In this document: positions 21,820 through 32,703 of the stretch, piece after piece
How the letters are laid out: each line of letters opens with the position of its first letter
Numbering within the stretch: the first letter of the stretch is position 1
Assembly (NCBI GenBank): GCA_902583345.1
Contig: CACHVT010000003.1
Span: forward strand, 28,342-92,341
DNA from: an uncultured Pelagibacteraceae bacterium
Lineage (GTDB): Bacteria > Pseudomonadota > Alphaproteobacteria > Pelagibacterales > Pelagibacteraceae
DNA: 64,000 nucleotides
Direction of reading: 5' to 3'
The notes under the pieces: model-generated
Database searches by the model: none
What the model was told of the DNA's origin: nothing
Seen by the model: only the letters and a program-made list of their open reading frames with translations
Made by a program: the position numbers and the translations under genes

Positions 21820-22761
21820 ATGGCAATAAATTCTAATAAAGCTATTAAAATTTCTAAAAAACACCTCCTTGGAATTCAAGATTTGACTGTTTCTGATGTC
21901 AACTTAATACTCTCTGAGTCAAAAAAATTTATTTCACTAAATAAAAGTAAAAATAAAAAAAATGACACTTTAAGAGGTAAGACACAAATTAACTTATTTT
22001 TTGAACCTTCTACACGAACACAAAGCTCATTTGAGTTAGCTGGAAAAAGACTTGGAGCTGATGTAATGTCAATGAATATTACTAATTCTGCGATTAAAAA
22101 AGGTGAAACATTAATTGATACAGCAATGACACTTAATGCAATGCATCCTGACATAATAGTTGTAAGACATCAAGATTCAGGAGCATGCAATCTTTTATCA
22201 CAAAAAGTTAATTGTGCAGTTTTAAATGCAGGAGACGGAAGAAGAGAACATCCTACGCAAGCATTACTTGATGCCCTAACAATAATTGACAGAAAAAATA
22301 AGATACAAGGTTTAAGAATAGCTATATGTGGCGATATTCTTCATTCAAGAGTTGCTAGATCAAATATTTACTTATTAAATATGTTAGGTGCAGAAGTAAA
22401 TATTGTTGGACCCTCAAATCTTCTCCCAAAAGATATTAATAAATTAGGAGTAAATGTTTTTTCAGACATGAAAAAAGGTTTAAAAAATTGTGACATTGTT
22501 ATGATGTTAAGATTACAAAATGAGAGAATGACAAGTTCATTTTTATCTTCTAACAGAGAATACTATGAATATTATGGATTAACTCCTAATAAATTAAAAG
22601 AAGCTAAAAGTGATGCACTAATAATGCATCCAGGTCCAATGAATAGAGGTATAGAGATTGATACGAAACTTGCCGATGATATTAATAAAAGCGTAATTAA
22701 GGAACAAGTTGAATTAGGTGTGGCAGTAAGAATGGCTTGTCTAAAAATTTTTTGTGAATGA
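21820..22761 (+). CDS. pyrB: Aspartate carbamoyltransferase catalytic subunit
   Basis: [29 protein letters not shown]...[39 protein letters not shown]: active-site motifs intact. Confidence 0.96.
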   Translation: MAINSNKAIKISKKHLLGIQDLTVSDVNLILSESKKFISLNKSKNKKNDTLRGKTQINLFFEPSTRTQSSFELAGKRLGADVMSMNITNSAIKKGETLIDTAMTLNAMHPDIIVVRHQDSGACNLLSQKVNCAVLNAGDGRREHPTQALLDALTIIDRKNKIQGLRIAICGDILHSRVARSNIYLLNMLGAEVNIVGPSNLLPKDINKLGVNVFSDMKKGLKNCDIVMMLRLQNERMTSSFLSSNREYYEYYGLTPNKLKEAKSDALIMHPGPMNRGIEIDTKLADDINKSVIKEQVELGVAVRMACLKIFCE

Positions 22762-24047
22762 TGAAAAAAAAATATTTTCTTAATGCAAATATAATTGATC
22801 CTAAAAATTCAATTGAAGAAGTTGGTGGATTAATTATAAATGAGCAAGGTAAAATAGAAGCGGTTGGAAAAAAAGTTAATAAAAACAATATTCCCTCAAG
22901 AGAAAAATATATTGATCTTAAACAAAAATATATATTTCCAGGTTTGGTTGATATGCGTGTTTTTGTGGGAGAGCCAGGTTATGAATACAAAGAAAACTTT
23001 AAAACTTTAAGTAATGCTGCAATAGCAGGAGGAGTAACATCTGTTGTAACTATGCCAAATACGTCGCCAGTAATTGACAATGTATCAATAGTAGATTTTT
23101 TAAAAAGGAGAGGTCGTGATAAAGCTAGAATAAATATTTTCCCCGCTGCTTCTTTGACAAAAAACCTTGAAGGAACAAATATGACTGAGTTTGGATTGTT
23201 AAGAGATAAAGGCATTATTGGTTTTACCGATGGAACTAAAACAATTCAAAATACTAGATTGATGTCTAGGATAATGAGATCTGCATATGATTTAGATTGT
23301 TTGATTATGCAACATGCAGAAGACGGAGAATTGTCGAAAAATGGAATGGTTAATGATGGTATTATCGCAACAAAATTAGGCCTACAAGGAATACCTGATC
23401 TAGCTGAAAAAATTATTATAGAAAGAGATCTAACCTTACTTGAGGATTTTAATTGTAGGTATCATATTTCACAAATCTCAACGACAAAATCTGTGGAGAT
23501 AATCGCTCAAAAAAAAAATCAAGTTGAGTTTACAACTGGAGTTTCAATTAATAACTTATCTCTTAACGAAAATGATATAGGTGATTTTAAAACCTTTCTT
23601 AAATTATCACCTCCATTAAGGACAGAGGATGATAGAGTTTCACTTGTAAAGTCAATTAACCAAGGTTTAATTGATGTAATAGTTTCTGACCACAAACCTG
23701 AAGACGAAGAGTCAAAAAGATTAACATTTTCTCAAGCTGCAACCGGTGCTTCTGGCGTCGAAACTCTTTTACCATTATCACTCGAATTGTTTCATAATGG
23801 TTCCATAAAATTATTTAAATTAATTGAACTTCTAACTAGTAATCCTGCTAAAATTTTAAAAATTGATAAAGGCAATCTCTCTATTGGTAACGACGCAGAT
23901 TTTTGTATTGTTGATATATACAAACCTTGGGTTGTTAAAAAAGATAAAATTATATCAAAATCAAAAAATACTTGTATTGAAGAAAAAAAATTACAAGGAT
24001 TAATTACCAATACATTTGTAGGTGGTGAGGAGTTATTCAAAATTTAA
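22758..24047 (+). CDS. Dihydroorotase homologue, probably non-catalytic (PyrC'/PyrX-like)
   Basis: Amidohydrolase-like, overlaps the pyrB stop. The canonical DxHxHxREPG is [10 protein letters not shown] here (HxH absent), and the later HxxH is HISQ. Confidence 0.85.
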   Translation: MMKKKYFLNANIIDPKNSIEEVGGLIINEQGKIEAVGKKVNKNNIPSREKYIDLKQKYIFPGLVDMRVFVGEPGYEYKENFKTLSNAAIAGGVTSVVTMPNTSPVIDNVSIVDFLKRRGRDKARINIFPAASLTKNLEGTNMTEFGLLRDKGIIGFTDGTKTIQNTRLMSRIMRSAYDLDCLIMQHAEDGELSKNGMVNDGIIATKLGLQGIPDLAEKIIIERDLTLLEDFNCRYHISQISTTKSVEIIAQKKNQVEFTTGVSINNLSLNENDIGDFKTFLKLSPPLRTEDDRVSLVKSINQGLIDVIVSDHKPEDEESKRLTFSQAATGASGVETLLPLSLELFHNGSIKLFKLIELLTSNPAKILKIDKGNLSIGNDADFCIVDIYKPWVVKKDKIISKSKNTCIEEKKLQGLITNTFVGGEELFKI

Positions 24048-24049
24048 TC

Positions 24050-24628
24050 ATGGAAATAATTTTAATAATTATAATATGTTATCTTATGGGCTCAATCCCT
24101 TTTGGTTATTTATTAACAAAGATGTTTTTAAAGAAAGATATCAGAGGTATAGGTTCGGGAAATATTGGTGCTACTAATGTTTTAAGAACAGGAAATAAAA
24201 TCATAGGTTATACTACTTTAACTTTAGATATTACAAAAGCTGTAGTACCTATACTAATTGTTAAAGCTCAATTCCCTGAATTTATTTTTATATCTTCGTT
24301 ATCTATTTTTTTAGGTCATGTTTTTCCTTTATGGCTTAAATTTAAAGGCGGCAAAGGTGTGGCTACTTATGTGGGAATGCTTTTTTGTATAAATTATATT
24401 CTTGGTTTTGTTTTTATAGTCAGTTGGTTAATTGTATTTTTAATTTCAAAATATTCGTCTATGTCATCTTTACTGGCATCATTGGTTATTCCGATTTATA
24501 ATTATCTATTTATTAATGATGGAAATTATTCTTTCTTTATAGTTTTATTTATTTTAGTTTTTTATACCCACAGAGAAAATATAAAACGCCTAAAAAATAA
24601 TACTGAATCGAAGACAAAAATTTATTAA
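24050..24628 (+). CDS. plsY: Acyl-phosphate glycerol-3-phosphate acyltransferase
   Basis: LMGSIPFGYLLTK...DIRGIGSGNIGATNVLRTG...LGHVFPLWLKFKGGKGVATYVG. Confidence 0.95.
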   Translation: MEIILIIIICYLMGSIPFGYLLTKMFLKKDIRGIGSGNIGATNVLRTGNKIIGYTTLTLDITKAVVPILIVKAQFPEFIFISSLSIFLGHVFPLWLKFKGGKGVATYVGMLFCINYILGFVFIVSWLIVFLISKYSSMSSLLASLVIPIYNYLFINDGNYSFFIVLFILVFYTHRENIKRLKNNTESKTKIY

Positions 24629-24665
24629 TTTGACTATCTAATTGTTTTATGTAGGTTCTGAACAA

Positions 24666-27227
24666 ATGAATCTAGTCATTGTTGAAAGTCCAGCAAAAGC
24701 TAAAACTATAAACAAATATTTGGGAGATAATTTTACAGTATTAGCGAGTTACGGACATATAAGGGATCTCCCTTCAAAAAATGGTTCTGTAAACCCTGAA
24801 GATAAATTTAAAATGATATGGGAAGTTGATACCTTCTCTAAAAAATATTTAAAGGAAATAACAGATGCGGCCAAAAAATCTGATAAAATTATACTTGCAA
24901 CAGATCCAGATCGTGAAGGTGAAGCTATTGCTTGGCACGTGAAAGAATATTTAGATGAAAAAAAAATTTTAAAAGATAAAGAAATTGAAAGGGTTGTCTT
25001 TAATGAAATAACTAAGAAGGCTGTTATGCATGGTATAGAAAACCCAAGACAAATTGAACCACTGCTGGTTGACGCTTACATGGCCAGAAGAGCTTTAGAT
25101 TATCTAGTAGGTTTTAATATTTCACCAATACTGTGGACTAAACTACCAGGTTCAAAATCTGCGGGACGAGTCCAATCAGTAGCTTTAAAATTAATCACAG
25201 AGAGAGAACATGAAATTGAGTTATTTAAGCCTGATGAATTTTGGACTTTAACTATTAAATTCGCTGATCAAAAAAAACAAAATATAAATGCTAGTCTCAA
25301 TCTATTAGATAATAATAAAATTGAAAAATTTTCATTTAGAACTAAAGAAGAAATAAATAAAGCTATATCAAGTATTAAAAAAAAAAAATTTAGTATTAGC
25401 GATATTTCAAGTAAAGTAGTAAGTCGTAATCCTTCAGGACCATTCACTACATCAACACTTCAACAAACATCTTCTAGTAGATTAGGGTTTGGAGCATCCA
25501 GAACAATGCAAATTGCACAAAAATTATACCAAGGTATAGATATAGAAGGAGAAACAATTGGTTTGATTACTTACATGAGAACTGATGGAACAAATTTATC
25601 TAAAGATGCGGTATCTGCTTTTAGAGATTATATTAAAAAAGAAATTGGTAATGAATATTTGCCTAAAGAAGCTTTAAATTATTCTGGAAAAAAAGCAAAA
25701 AATGCTCAGGAAGCACATGAGGCAATCAGACCTACAGATATTATTAGAACACCCCAAAGTATTAAAAAATATTTAAGCACCGATCAAAACAAACTTTATG
25801 AACTTATTTGGAGTAGAGCTCTGTCATCTCAAATGGAGTCTGCTCAGTTTGATAGAAACACAATTACCATAACTTCTGATAATAATGATACTGTTTTTAA
25901 AGCTAGTGGATCAGTTTTGAAATTTGATGGATTTTTAAAGATTTATAAAAATAATGTTAAAAATGATGATGAAAATATTCTACCAACTATGTCTAAAGGA
26001 ATAGTTAATATCGAATCTTTGATAGATGAACAACATTATACACAGCCCCCTCCAAGATATTCTGAAGCAAGTTTAGTAAAAAAACTTGAAGAACTTGGTA
26101 TAGGGAGACCATCTACATATGCAAGTATTATCTCTACTATTGCGAACAGAGGTTATGCTGAAATTTTAAACAAAAGATTTTTTCCTACTGATAGAGGAAA
26201 ATTAATATCAGCATTTCTAGAAAAACTATTTTCAAAATATGTAGATTATAATTTTACTGCTGGATTAGAAGATCAACTTGATGAAATCACTACTGGAAAA
26301 GAAAGTTGGATTAAAGTTCTCGAGCTTTTTTGGAAAGATTTTAATAACAATGTTTCAGAAGTAAAAGAAAAAAGAACAAGAGAAGTTTTAGATTTACTTA
26401 ATGATAGCTTAGGAGATTTAATTTTTGATAAAGATGATCAAGGAAATGTAGTCAGAAAATGCCAATTGTGTAATTCTGGGACACTAAGTCTAAAAAATAG
26501 CTTCAGAGGTGGAGCTTTTATAGGTTGTTCAAACTACCCCGAATGCAAATTTACTAGACCTTTGTCTAAAGCAAAAGCTGCTGCACAAGCACAATTAGCT
26601 GAACCAAAACTAATAGGGCAAAATGATTTTGGTAAAGATATATATTTAAAAAATGGTAGATTTGGTCCTTATCTTCAATACGAAGCTATACCTAGCCAAG
26701 AAGAAAATATCGCAAAAAAAAGTAATAAGAAAAAAAAGGTTGATAATCATTTAAAGAATGTTTCAATTCCAAAAGGAATACTATTAGAAAATATTGATTT
26801 GAATAAGGCAAAATTTTTATGCTCTCTACCTAAAAGCCTAGGTTTAAATCCAGGCAATCAAAAAGAAATATTTTTAAATACAGGTAGATTTGGACCTTAT
26901 CTAAAATGTGAAAATAAATCAGCAAGAATAGAAAACGTTGATGAAATATTCTCTATAGGTCTTAACAGAGCTATAACTTTAATTGCAGAAGCAAAGCCTG
27001 GCAGAATGTCTTCTTCAACTATTAAGGAATTAGGTGAACATCCTGAAGATAAAAAACCAGTTAGAGTTATGAAAGGTCAATTTGGTCCTTATATTAAATA
27101 CAAGTCACTTAATGCAACTATCCCAGAAGAAAAAGATCCAACCGAACTCACAATGGAGGAAGCGTTGATATTGATTGAGAAAAGAAAAGAATACGATAAA
27201 AATAAAAAATCTAAGAAGAAAAAATAA
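24666..27227 (+). CDS. topA: DNA topoisomerase I
   Basis: MNLVIVESPAKAKTINKYLG, ATDPDREGEAIAWHV, YMRTDGTNL; C-terminal zinc/WGR-like repeats (GRFGPYL). Start refined to Met at 24666. Confidence 0.96.
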   Translation: MNLVIVESPAKAKTINKYLGDNFTVLASYGHIRDLPSKNGSVNPEDKFKMIWEVDTFSKKYLKEITDAAKKSDKIILATDPDREGEAIAWHVKEYLDEKKILKDKEIERVVFNEITKKAVMHGIENPRQIEPLLVDAYMARRALDYLVGFNISPILWTKLPGSKSAGRVQSVALKLITEREHEIELFKPDEFWTLTIKFADQKKQNINASLNLLDNNKIEKFSFRTKEEINKAISSIKKKKFSISDISSKVVSRNPSGPFTTSTLQQTSSSRLGFGASRTMQIAQKLYQGIDIEGETIGLITYMRTDGTNLSKDAVSAFRDYIKKEIGNEYLPKEALNYSGKKAKNAQEAHEAIRPTDIIRTPQSIKKYLSTDQNKLYELIWSRALSSQMESAQFDRNTITITSDNNDTVFKASGSVLKFDGFLKIYKNNVKNDDENILPTMSKGIVNIESLIDEQHYTQPPPRYSEASLVKKLEELGIGRPSTYASIISTIANRGYAEILNKRFFPTDRGKLISAFLEKLFSKYVDYNFTAGLEDQLDEITTGKESWIKVLELFWKDFNNNVSEVKEKRTREVLDLLNDSLGDLIFDKDDQGNVVRKCQLCNSGTLSLKNSFRGGAFIGCSNYPECKFTRPLSKAKAAAQAQLAEPKLIGQNDFGKDIYLKNGRFGPYLQYEAIPSQEENIAKKSNKKKKVDNHLKNVSIPKGILLENIDLNKAKFLCSLPKSLGLNPGNQKEIFLNTGRFGPYLKCENKSARIENVDEIFSIGLNRAITLIAEAKPGRMSSSTIKELGEHPEDKKPVRVMKGQFGPYIKYKSLNATIPEEKDPTELTMEEALILIEKRKEYDKNKKSKKKK

Positions 27228-27228
27228 A

Positions 27229-27690
27229 ATGACTTTTGAAAAAAAAATAGAAGAATTAAAATTACAATTACCAAAAGCAGCCGACCCTGTTGGTTCATAT
27301 GTTGCGGCAAAAATTTCAGGTAAGCTACTCTTTGTATCTGGTCAAATATCTATGAATGAAAAAGGAGAACTTATAAAAGGAAAGCTAGGAAATGATTTAG
27401 ATATAGAAACTGGTTATAATGCTGCAAAAAGATGTGCTTTAAGCATTGTTGCACAAGTTAAAAAGATGTGTGAAGGAGATTTATCAAAAATCAAATCGTG
27501 TATTAAACTTACTGGCTACGTAAATTCAGAAGATAATTTTACTGATCAACCAAAAGTCATAAATGGTGCATCAGATTTAATAGTTTCTATATTTGGTGAT
27601 CAAGGCATGCATACTAGAGCAGCTGTTGGTGTAAATAACCTACCATTAGGTGTTGCAGTCGAAGTGGATGCAATATTTGAATTAAAATAA
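27229..27690 (+). CDS. RidA/YjgF family enamine/imine deaminase
   Basis: PKAADPVGSYVAAKISGKLLFVSGQISMN...HTRAAVGVNNLPLGVAVEVDAIFEL. Start refined to ATG 27229. Confidence 0.9.
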   Translation: MTFEKKIEELKLQLPKAADPVGSYVAAKISGKLLFVSGQISMNEKGELIKGKLGNDLDIETGYNAAKRCALSIVAQVKKMCEGDLSKIKSCIKLTGYVNSEDNFTDQPKVINGASDLIVSIFGDQGMHTRAAVGVNNLPLGVAVEVDAIFELK

Positions 27691-27693
27691 AAA

Positions 27694-28992
27694 TTATCTT
27701 CCTATACCAAAATATTTTATTTTTTCTCTACGCATTTTAATTGGAGAGTATATATTTCTCATATCGAAAATTATACAATTTCTTTTTTTAGTAAGTTTTT
27801 TAAAATTTAACAATTTAAATTCGTTCCATTCGGTGTGAATTATTATCAAATCACTTTTATAACATGCAGACGATATATCCTTACAAAAATTTACATTTTT
27901 TAAATTTTCAAAATCATTTTTTTTTCCTGACGGATCAAAATATCTAATTTTAGCACCATTTTTATTAAGCTTTGGTATCATGAATAAGCTTGATGCCTCT
28001 CTCATATCGTCAGTGTTAGGTTTAAAGGTAACTCCTAAAAATGTAATTGTTTTATTTTTAATTTTATTTTTTAATATTTTATTTACTTTGTGAGTTAATA
28101 ATAATTTTCTATAATCATTTGATTTTATTACTGACTTAACAATTGAAAGATTCGTTTTAAATAATTTTGCAGTATCTATTAAAGCTCTTGTATCTTTTGG
28201 AAAACATGATCCTCCATAAGCAGGACCTGCCCTTAAGAAACGTTCACCTATACGTTGATCTGAACCTATGCCATAAGAAATATCTTTGATATCCACTCCT
28301 GTTTTTTCACATAAATTTGCAATTTCATTTATATATGAAATTTTTGTAGCCAAAAATGCATTGGATGCATATTTGATTAATTCTGCCCCTCTTCTTGAAG
28401 TATTAAAATATCTGCTAGTTTTTTTAATAATTGGTAAATATAAAGATTTAAGTATTCTATTTGCTTTTACACTGTCAGTTCCAATTATTACCCGATCAGG
28501 AGAAATGAAATCTCTTATAGCCTCACCTTCTCTTAAGAACTCAGGGTTCGATACAATATCAACAATTTTTTTTAATTTTTGTTTTTTTAAGATTTTTTCA
28601 ATTCTATCGCCTGTAGTAACTGGTACTGTAGATTTTGTAATAACAATTTTATATTTTTTTATATATTTTTTTAATTGATTTACTACTTGAAAAACATATT
28701 TAAGATCTGCTGAATTACCACCTCTCTTTGTAGGAGTACCAACGCATATAAAAATTATATCAGTTTTTTCAACTGCGTACTTCAGGTCTGATGTAAAAAT
28801 TAATCTTTTCTGTTTATAATTTCTTTTAACCATCTCTTCAAGACCAGGTTCGTAAATTGGAATATGTCCTTTATTTAAAGATTTTATCTTTTCTTTATTT
28901 TTATCAACACAATAAACTGTATTTCCCAAATCAGAAAAACATACACCAGAGACAAGACCTACATAACCTGTGCCTATCATACAAAGCTTCAT
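27694..28992 (-). CDS. ugd: UDP-glucose 6-dehydrogenase
   Basis: MKLCMIGTGYVGLVSGVCFSDLGN...VSNPEFLREGEAIRDF...GPAYGGSCFPKDTRAL. Start refined from 29043 to 28992. Confidence 0.94.
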   Translation of the reverse strand: MKLCMIGTGYVGLVSGVCFSDLGNTVYCVDKNKEKIKSLNKGHIPIYEPGLEEMVKRNYKQKRLIFTSDLKYAVEKTDIIFICVGTPTKRGGNSADLKYVFQVVNQLKKYIKKYKIVITKSTVPVTTGDRIEKILKKQKLKKIVDIVSNPEFLREGEAIRDFISPDRVIIGTDSVKANRILKSLYLPIIKKTSRYFNTSRRGAELIKYASNAFLATKISYINEIANLCEKTGVDIKDISYGIGSDQRIGERFLRAGPAYGGSCFPKDTRALIDTAKLFKTNLSIVKSVIKSNDYRKLLLTHKVNKILKNKIKNKTITFLGVTFKPNTDDMREASSLFMIPKLNKNGAKIRYFDPSGKKNDFENLKNVNFCKDISSACYKSDLIIIHTEWNEFKLLNFKKLTKKRNCIIFDMRNIYSPIKMRREKIKYFGIGR

Positions 28993-29804
28993 ATCTTTAA
29001 AATTTCCATTGATGACTTGATATAACCATTCATTGTTCCACAATCTAAATATTTTCCTTTAAAATTATGACCAACAAATTTATGACCTTCTTTAATTAAT
29101 TTTCTTATTGAGTCTGTTATATGAATCTCGCCACCTTTACCTTTTTTTTGATCAACTAACTTACCAAAAATTTTTTTTGGTAAAATGTATCTTCCTATTA
29201 CTGCACAATTTGAAGGTGCGTTTTTAATATTTGGTTTTTCGACTAAATCTTTAACGTAAAAATTATTTTTGTTAATATAGGGACCTTTTGAAAAAATTCC
29301 CCATCTATCAACAGTATTTCTTTTCACTTTAGTGCTAGCAATAACTGAACATTTTTTTTTATTATGAATGTAGATCATATCCTTAGAACAATTACTTTTA
29401 ATTATTAAGTCGTCAGGAAGTATCATTAAAAAATAATTGTTTTTAATCATATTTTTAGTTTTTAAAATTGCATCGCCTGTCCCTTTGGGATTATTTTGAT
29501 ACACAAATCTAATTATTTTTTTATATTTTTTAATTTTGTTATATTCTTTTATAATTCTTTTATCTTTTTTTCTTTTAATAATTTTTTTATAAAATTTATC
29601 ATTGTAAAAATATCTTTTTATTATTTTTTTTTTTTTAGAAATTATAAAAATTATTTCTTTAATTCCAGATTCAATGCATTCATCTAAAATATATTCAATT
29701 CCAGGTTTCCCATTAATTGGTAAGAGTTCTTTAGCAAATACACTTGTAAGAGGCAAAAGTCTTGTACCCAATCCTGCCAATGGTATTATTGCTTGTCTAA
29801 TCAT
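28989..29804 (-). CDS. galU: UTP-glucose-1-phosphate uridylyltransferase
   Basis: AIIPLAGLGTRLLPLTSVFAKELLPINGKPGIEYILDECIESGI. Confidence 0.94.
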   Translation of the reverse strand: MIRQAIIPLAGLGTRLLPLTSVFAKELLPINGKPGIEYILDECIESGIKEIIFIISKKKKIIKRYFYNDKFYKKIIKRKKDKRIIKEYNKIKKYKKIIRFVYQNNPKGTGDAILKTKNMIKNNYFLMILPDDLIIKSNCSKDMIYIHNKKKCSVIASTKVKRNTVDRWGIFSKGPYINKNNFYVKDLVEKPNIKNAPSNCAVIGRYILPKKIFGKLVDQKKGKGGEIHITDSIRKLIKEGHKFVGHNFKGKYLDCGTMNGYIKSSMEILKI

Positions 29805-29835
29805 TAAAATGTATTACTTAAATGAACTATCATAA

Positions 29836-30645
29836 ATGAAAATATTTAAAAGCATTAATAAATTAAACAAAGAAGTTAATTTTAAGGCAAATATTGGTTT
29901 TGTTCCTACAATGGGAGCATTACACGTAGGTCATATTTCATTAATTAAAAAATCTAGGTCTAAATGTAAAAAAACTGTCGTTAGTATTTTCATAAATCCT
30001 TCACAATTTAACAAAATAAAAGATTTTAAATCATATCCACGAAATTTTAAAAAGGATATAGAAATTCTTAAAAAGTTAAAAGTAGACTATTTACTGTTGC
30101 CTAAAAAAAATGAAATATATAAAAATAAGAGAGAAATGAAGATTAAATTAAATAATAATGATAAAATTTTATGTGCAAAGTTTAGAAAAGGACATTTTGA
30201 AGGAGTTTTAGCAGTAATAAATAAATTTTTAAAAAAAATTGATGCTAAATATATATTTTTGGGTGAAAAAGATTATCAACAAATTTATCTTATTAAAAAA
30301 TATATTGGTTATAGATTTAATACTAAAATAATTCCTTGTAAAACAATAAGATTAAATAACTCGTTACCTTATTCATCAAGAAATATTTTAATTCCAAAAG
30401 AAAAGTTAAAAACGGCATCTTTCATTTCAAGTGCACTTAAAAAACTTCATGCACAAATTAAAAAAAATTTTAATAATGTTAATAAAATAAAACTTTTAAA
30501 AAAAGTCATAGAGTTAAATGATGTTAATGTCGAATATATTGAGATCAGAAATAAATATAATTTATCAAATAAAATTAATAAAAATAATTTTAAAATATTT
30601 ATTTCCTACTACATAAACAAGGTAAGATTGATCGACAATTTTTAA
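29836..30645 (+). CDS. panC: Pantothenate synthetase
   Basis: GFVPTMGALHVGHISLIKKS, FINPSQFN, FLGEKDYQQIYLIKK, SSRNILI. Confidence 0.93.
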   Translation: MKIFKSINKLNKEVNFKANIGFVPTMGALHVGHISLIKKSRSKCKKTVVSIFINPSQFNKIKDFKSYPRNFKKDIEILKKLKVDYLLLPKKNEIYKNKREMKIKLNNNDKILCAKFRKGHFEGVLAVINKFLKKIDAKYIFLGEKDYQQIYLIKKYIGYRFNTKIIPCKTIRLNNSLPYSSRNILIPKEKLKTASFISSALKKLHAQIKKNFNNVNKIKLLKKVIELNDVNVEYIEIRNKYNLSNKINKNNFKIFISYYINKVRLIDNF

Positions 30646-30648
30646 ACT

Positions 30649-32022
30649 TTAAAAAAAGTAAGCTCCGACTCCTAAGAATGATACAAATCCTATAACATCG
30701 GTGATTGTGGTGACAAATACACTTGATGCTATAGCTGGATCTATATTCATTTTTTTTAATGTTACTGGAACTAGAATACCAAAAAGGCCTGCAACAATCA
30801 TCGTAAGAACCATTGAAATTGATATTATTATAGATAACTGTAAATCATTAAACCATAATTGAACAATTAATGAACTAATAACTGCAAAAATAATTCCATT
30901 TAATACACCGATATTAAATTCTTTTAATATGTTTTGATTAAAATTATTTTTAGTTAGATCATTTGTTGCAAGTGTTCTAACTGTAACAGCTAATGTTTGC
31001 ATTCCAGCATTGCCGCCCATTGATGCAACTATTGGCATCAAAAATGCTAGTACAACCATTTGCTTTATTGTTGCTCCAAACAAACTAATACACCATGTTG
31101 CTAAAAATGCAGTAACCAAATTTAGTAACAACCAATTAAATCTTCTTTTTGTTTTTATAAAAACTCCATCAGTAATTTCTTCATCACCGACACCTGCAAG
31201 CCTTAATACATCCTCTTCAGCTTCCTCCTTAAGTACTGTTAAAACATCATCGCTAGTTATCATACCAACTAATTTATTATTTTTATCTACAACACATGCT
31301 GAATTTAAATTATAATTTTCAAATAAATGTCCAACTTTTTCTCTATCCATATCCACAGGAATTGAAAGTTGGCTTTCATTCATTATTGAATTCATTTTAG
31401 TTTCTCTTGGTGTTCTTAAAACTTTTGATGATGGTACCGTACCTATTGGTTTAAACTCACTATCTACAATAAAAATTTCGAGAAACTGTTCAGGTAAATC
31501 TTTATTTTCTCGAAGATAGTCTATGGTTTGACCAACTGACCAATTACTTGGAATAGCAGTAAATTCTCTTTGCATCAATCTTGCCGCAGAATCCTCAGGA
31601 TAACTTAAGCTTTCTAACAAGGCAAAACGATCTTTGGGCGGTAAAGAACTTAAAATAGAATTTTTATTTTTTTCATCTATATTTTCTAAAATTTGTATAG
31701 AATCATCGGAGTCAAGATTTTTTAAAATTGTTACTATTGATTCTGACGATAAATATTTAATTATCTCTTTTTGGATTGATTCATTGAGTTCAACAAATAC
31801 TTCAGGGTCAATTTTAAAATTATTTAATTTAATTAATTTTTCCCTATCCGTATCGCTAAGATGTTCAATAATATCAGCTGCATCAGCTGGATGCATTTCC
31901 TTGAATGAGTTATTGATAAAAGATACATCATTATTAGTTATTTTATCAGTAACTACATTAATATACTCTTTATTAAACTCAAAATTGACTTTTTTATCTT
32001 TTACTTTTTTAATTAAAGTCAT
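30649..32022 (-). CDS. mgtE: Magnesium transporter MgtE
   Basis: MHPADAADIIEHL..., CBS domains, and TM region MPIVASMGGNAGMQTLAVTVRTLA. Confidence 0.94.
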   Translation of the reverse strand: MTLIKKVKDKKVNFEFNKEYINVVTDKITNNDVSFINNSFKEMHPADAADIIEHLSDTDREKLIKLNNFKIDPEVFVELNESIQKEIIKYLSSESIVTILKNLDSDDSIQILENIDEKNKNSILSSLPPKDRFALLESLSYPEDSAARLMQREFTAIPSNWSVGQTIDYLRENKDLPEQFLEIFIVDSEFKPIGTVPSSKVLRTPRETKMNSIMNESQLSIPVDMDREKVGHLFENYNLNSACVVDKNNKLVGMITSDDVLTVLKEEAEEDVLRLAGVGDEEITDGVFIKTKRRFNWLLLNLVTAFLATWCISLFGATIKQMVVLAFLMPIVASMGGNAGMQTLAVTVRTLATNDLTKNNFNQNILKEFNIGVLNGIIFAVISSLIVQLWFNDLQLSIIISISMVLTMIVAGLFGILVPVTLKKMNIDPAIASSVFVTTITDVIGFVSFLGVGAYFF

Positions 32023-32082
32023 AAATTTACCTATATTTTATTAGGCACTATTAATACATAATTCATATAATACAATTCTTTA

Positions 32083-32703
32083 ATGAAAATTGAGATTAAA
32101 ATAACTAAAAAACCTGTAGAATACACTAAAGCTATTAAGTTTTTAGAGCATAGAATTGATAAAATTCATAAAAATAGAGCATCTGAATTAATTTGGTTAT
32201 TAGAACATCCGTCAATTTATACTGCGGGAAGTGGTTATAATGAAAGAGATGTTCTAGATAAATCGATAAATCTATATAAAACTAATAGAGGAGGAAAAAT
32301 AACATATCATGGTCCAGGTCAAGTAATTTTTTATTTTGCTATAAATCTAAATAAAAGAAATAGAGATATTAGAAACTTATTAAATAAAATCGAAAATACG
32401 ATAATAGAAACATTTAAAAGTTTTAAAATAAATGCAAGAGCAGATAAAAATAATATTGGGATTTGGGTGAAACATAATAAAAAACCAAAAAAAGTCGCTG
32501 CAATAGGAATAAGAGTAAAGAAATGGGTAGCGTACCATGGTTTTGCAATTAATGTTTCTACTGATTTAAATAAATATAAAAAGATAATTCCATGTGGAAT
32601 TAATGATAAAGGAATAATCAATCTTAATTCAATTAAAAAACAGTCATACATCACTTTAAAAGAAAAATTAGTAGAAAATTTTCTTAAGAACTTACAAAAT
32701 TAA
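32083..32703 (+). CDS. lipB: Lipoyl(octanoyl) transferase
   Basis: LLEHPSIYTAGSG, RGGKITYHGPGQVIFY, KVAAIGIRVKKWVAYHGFAINV, PCGI. Confidence 0.94.
   Translation: MKIEIKITKKPVEYTKAIKFLEHRIDKIHKNRASELIWLLEHPSIYTAGSGYNERDVLDKSINLYKTNRGGKITYHGPGQVIFYFAINLNKRNRDIRNLLNKIENTIIETFKSFKINARADKNNIGIWVKHNKKPKKVAAIGIRVKKWVAYHGFAINVSTDLNKYKKIIPCGINDKGIINLNSIKKQSYITLKEKLVENFLKNLQN

Noticed and set aside
29496-29687. Phe/Tyr-rich ORF opposite galU
   Set aside because: Low-complexity product of A/T-rich antisense sequence.
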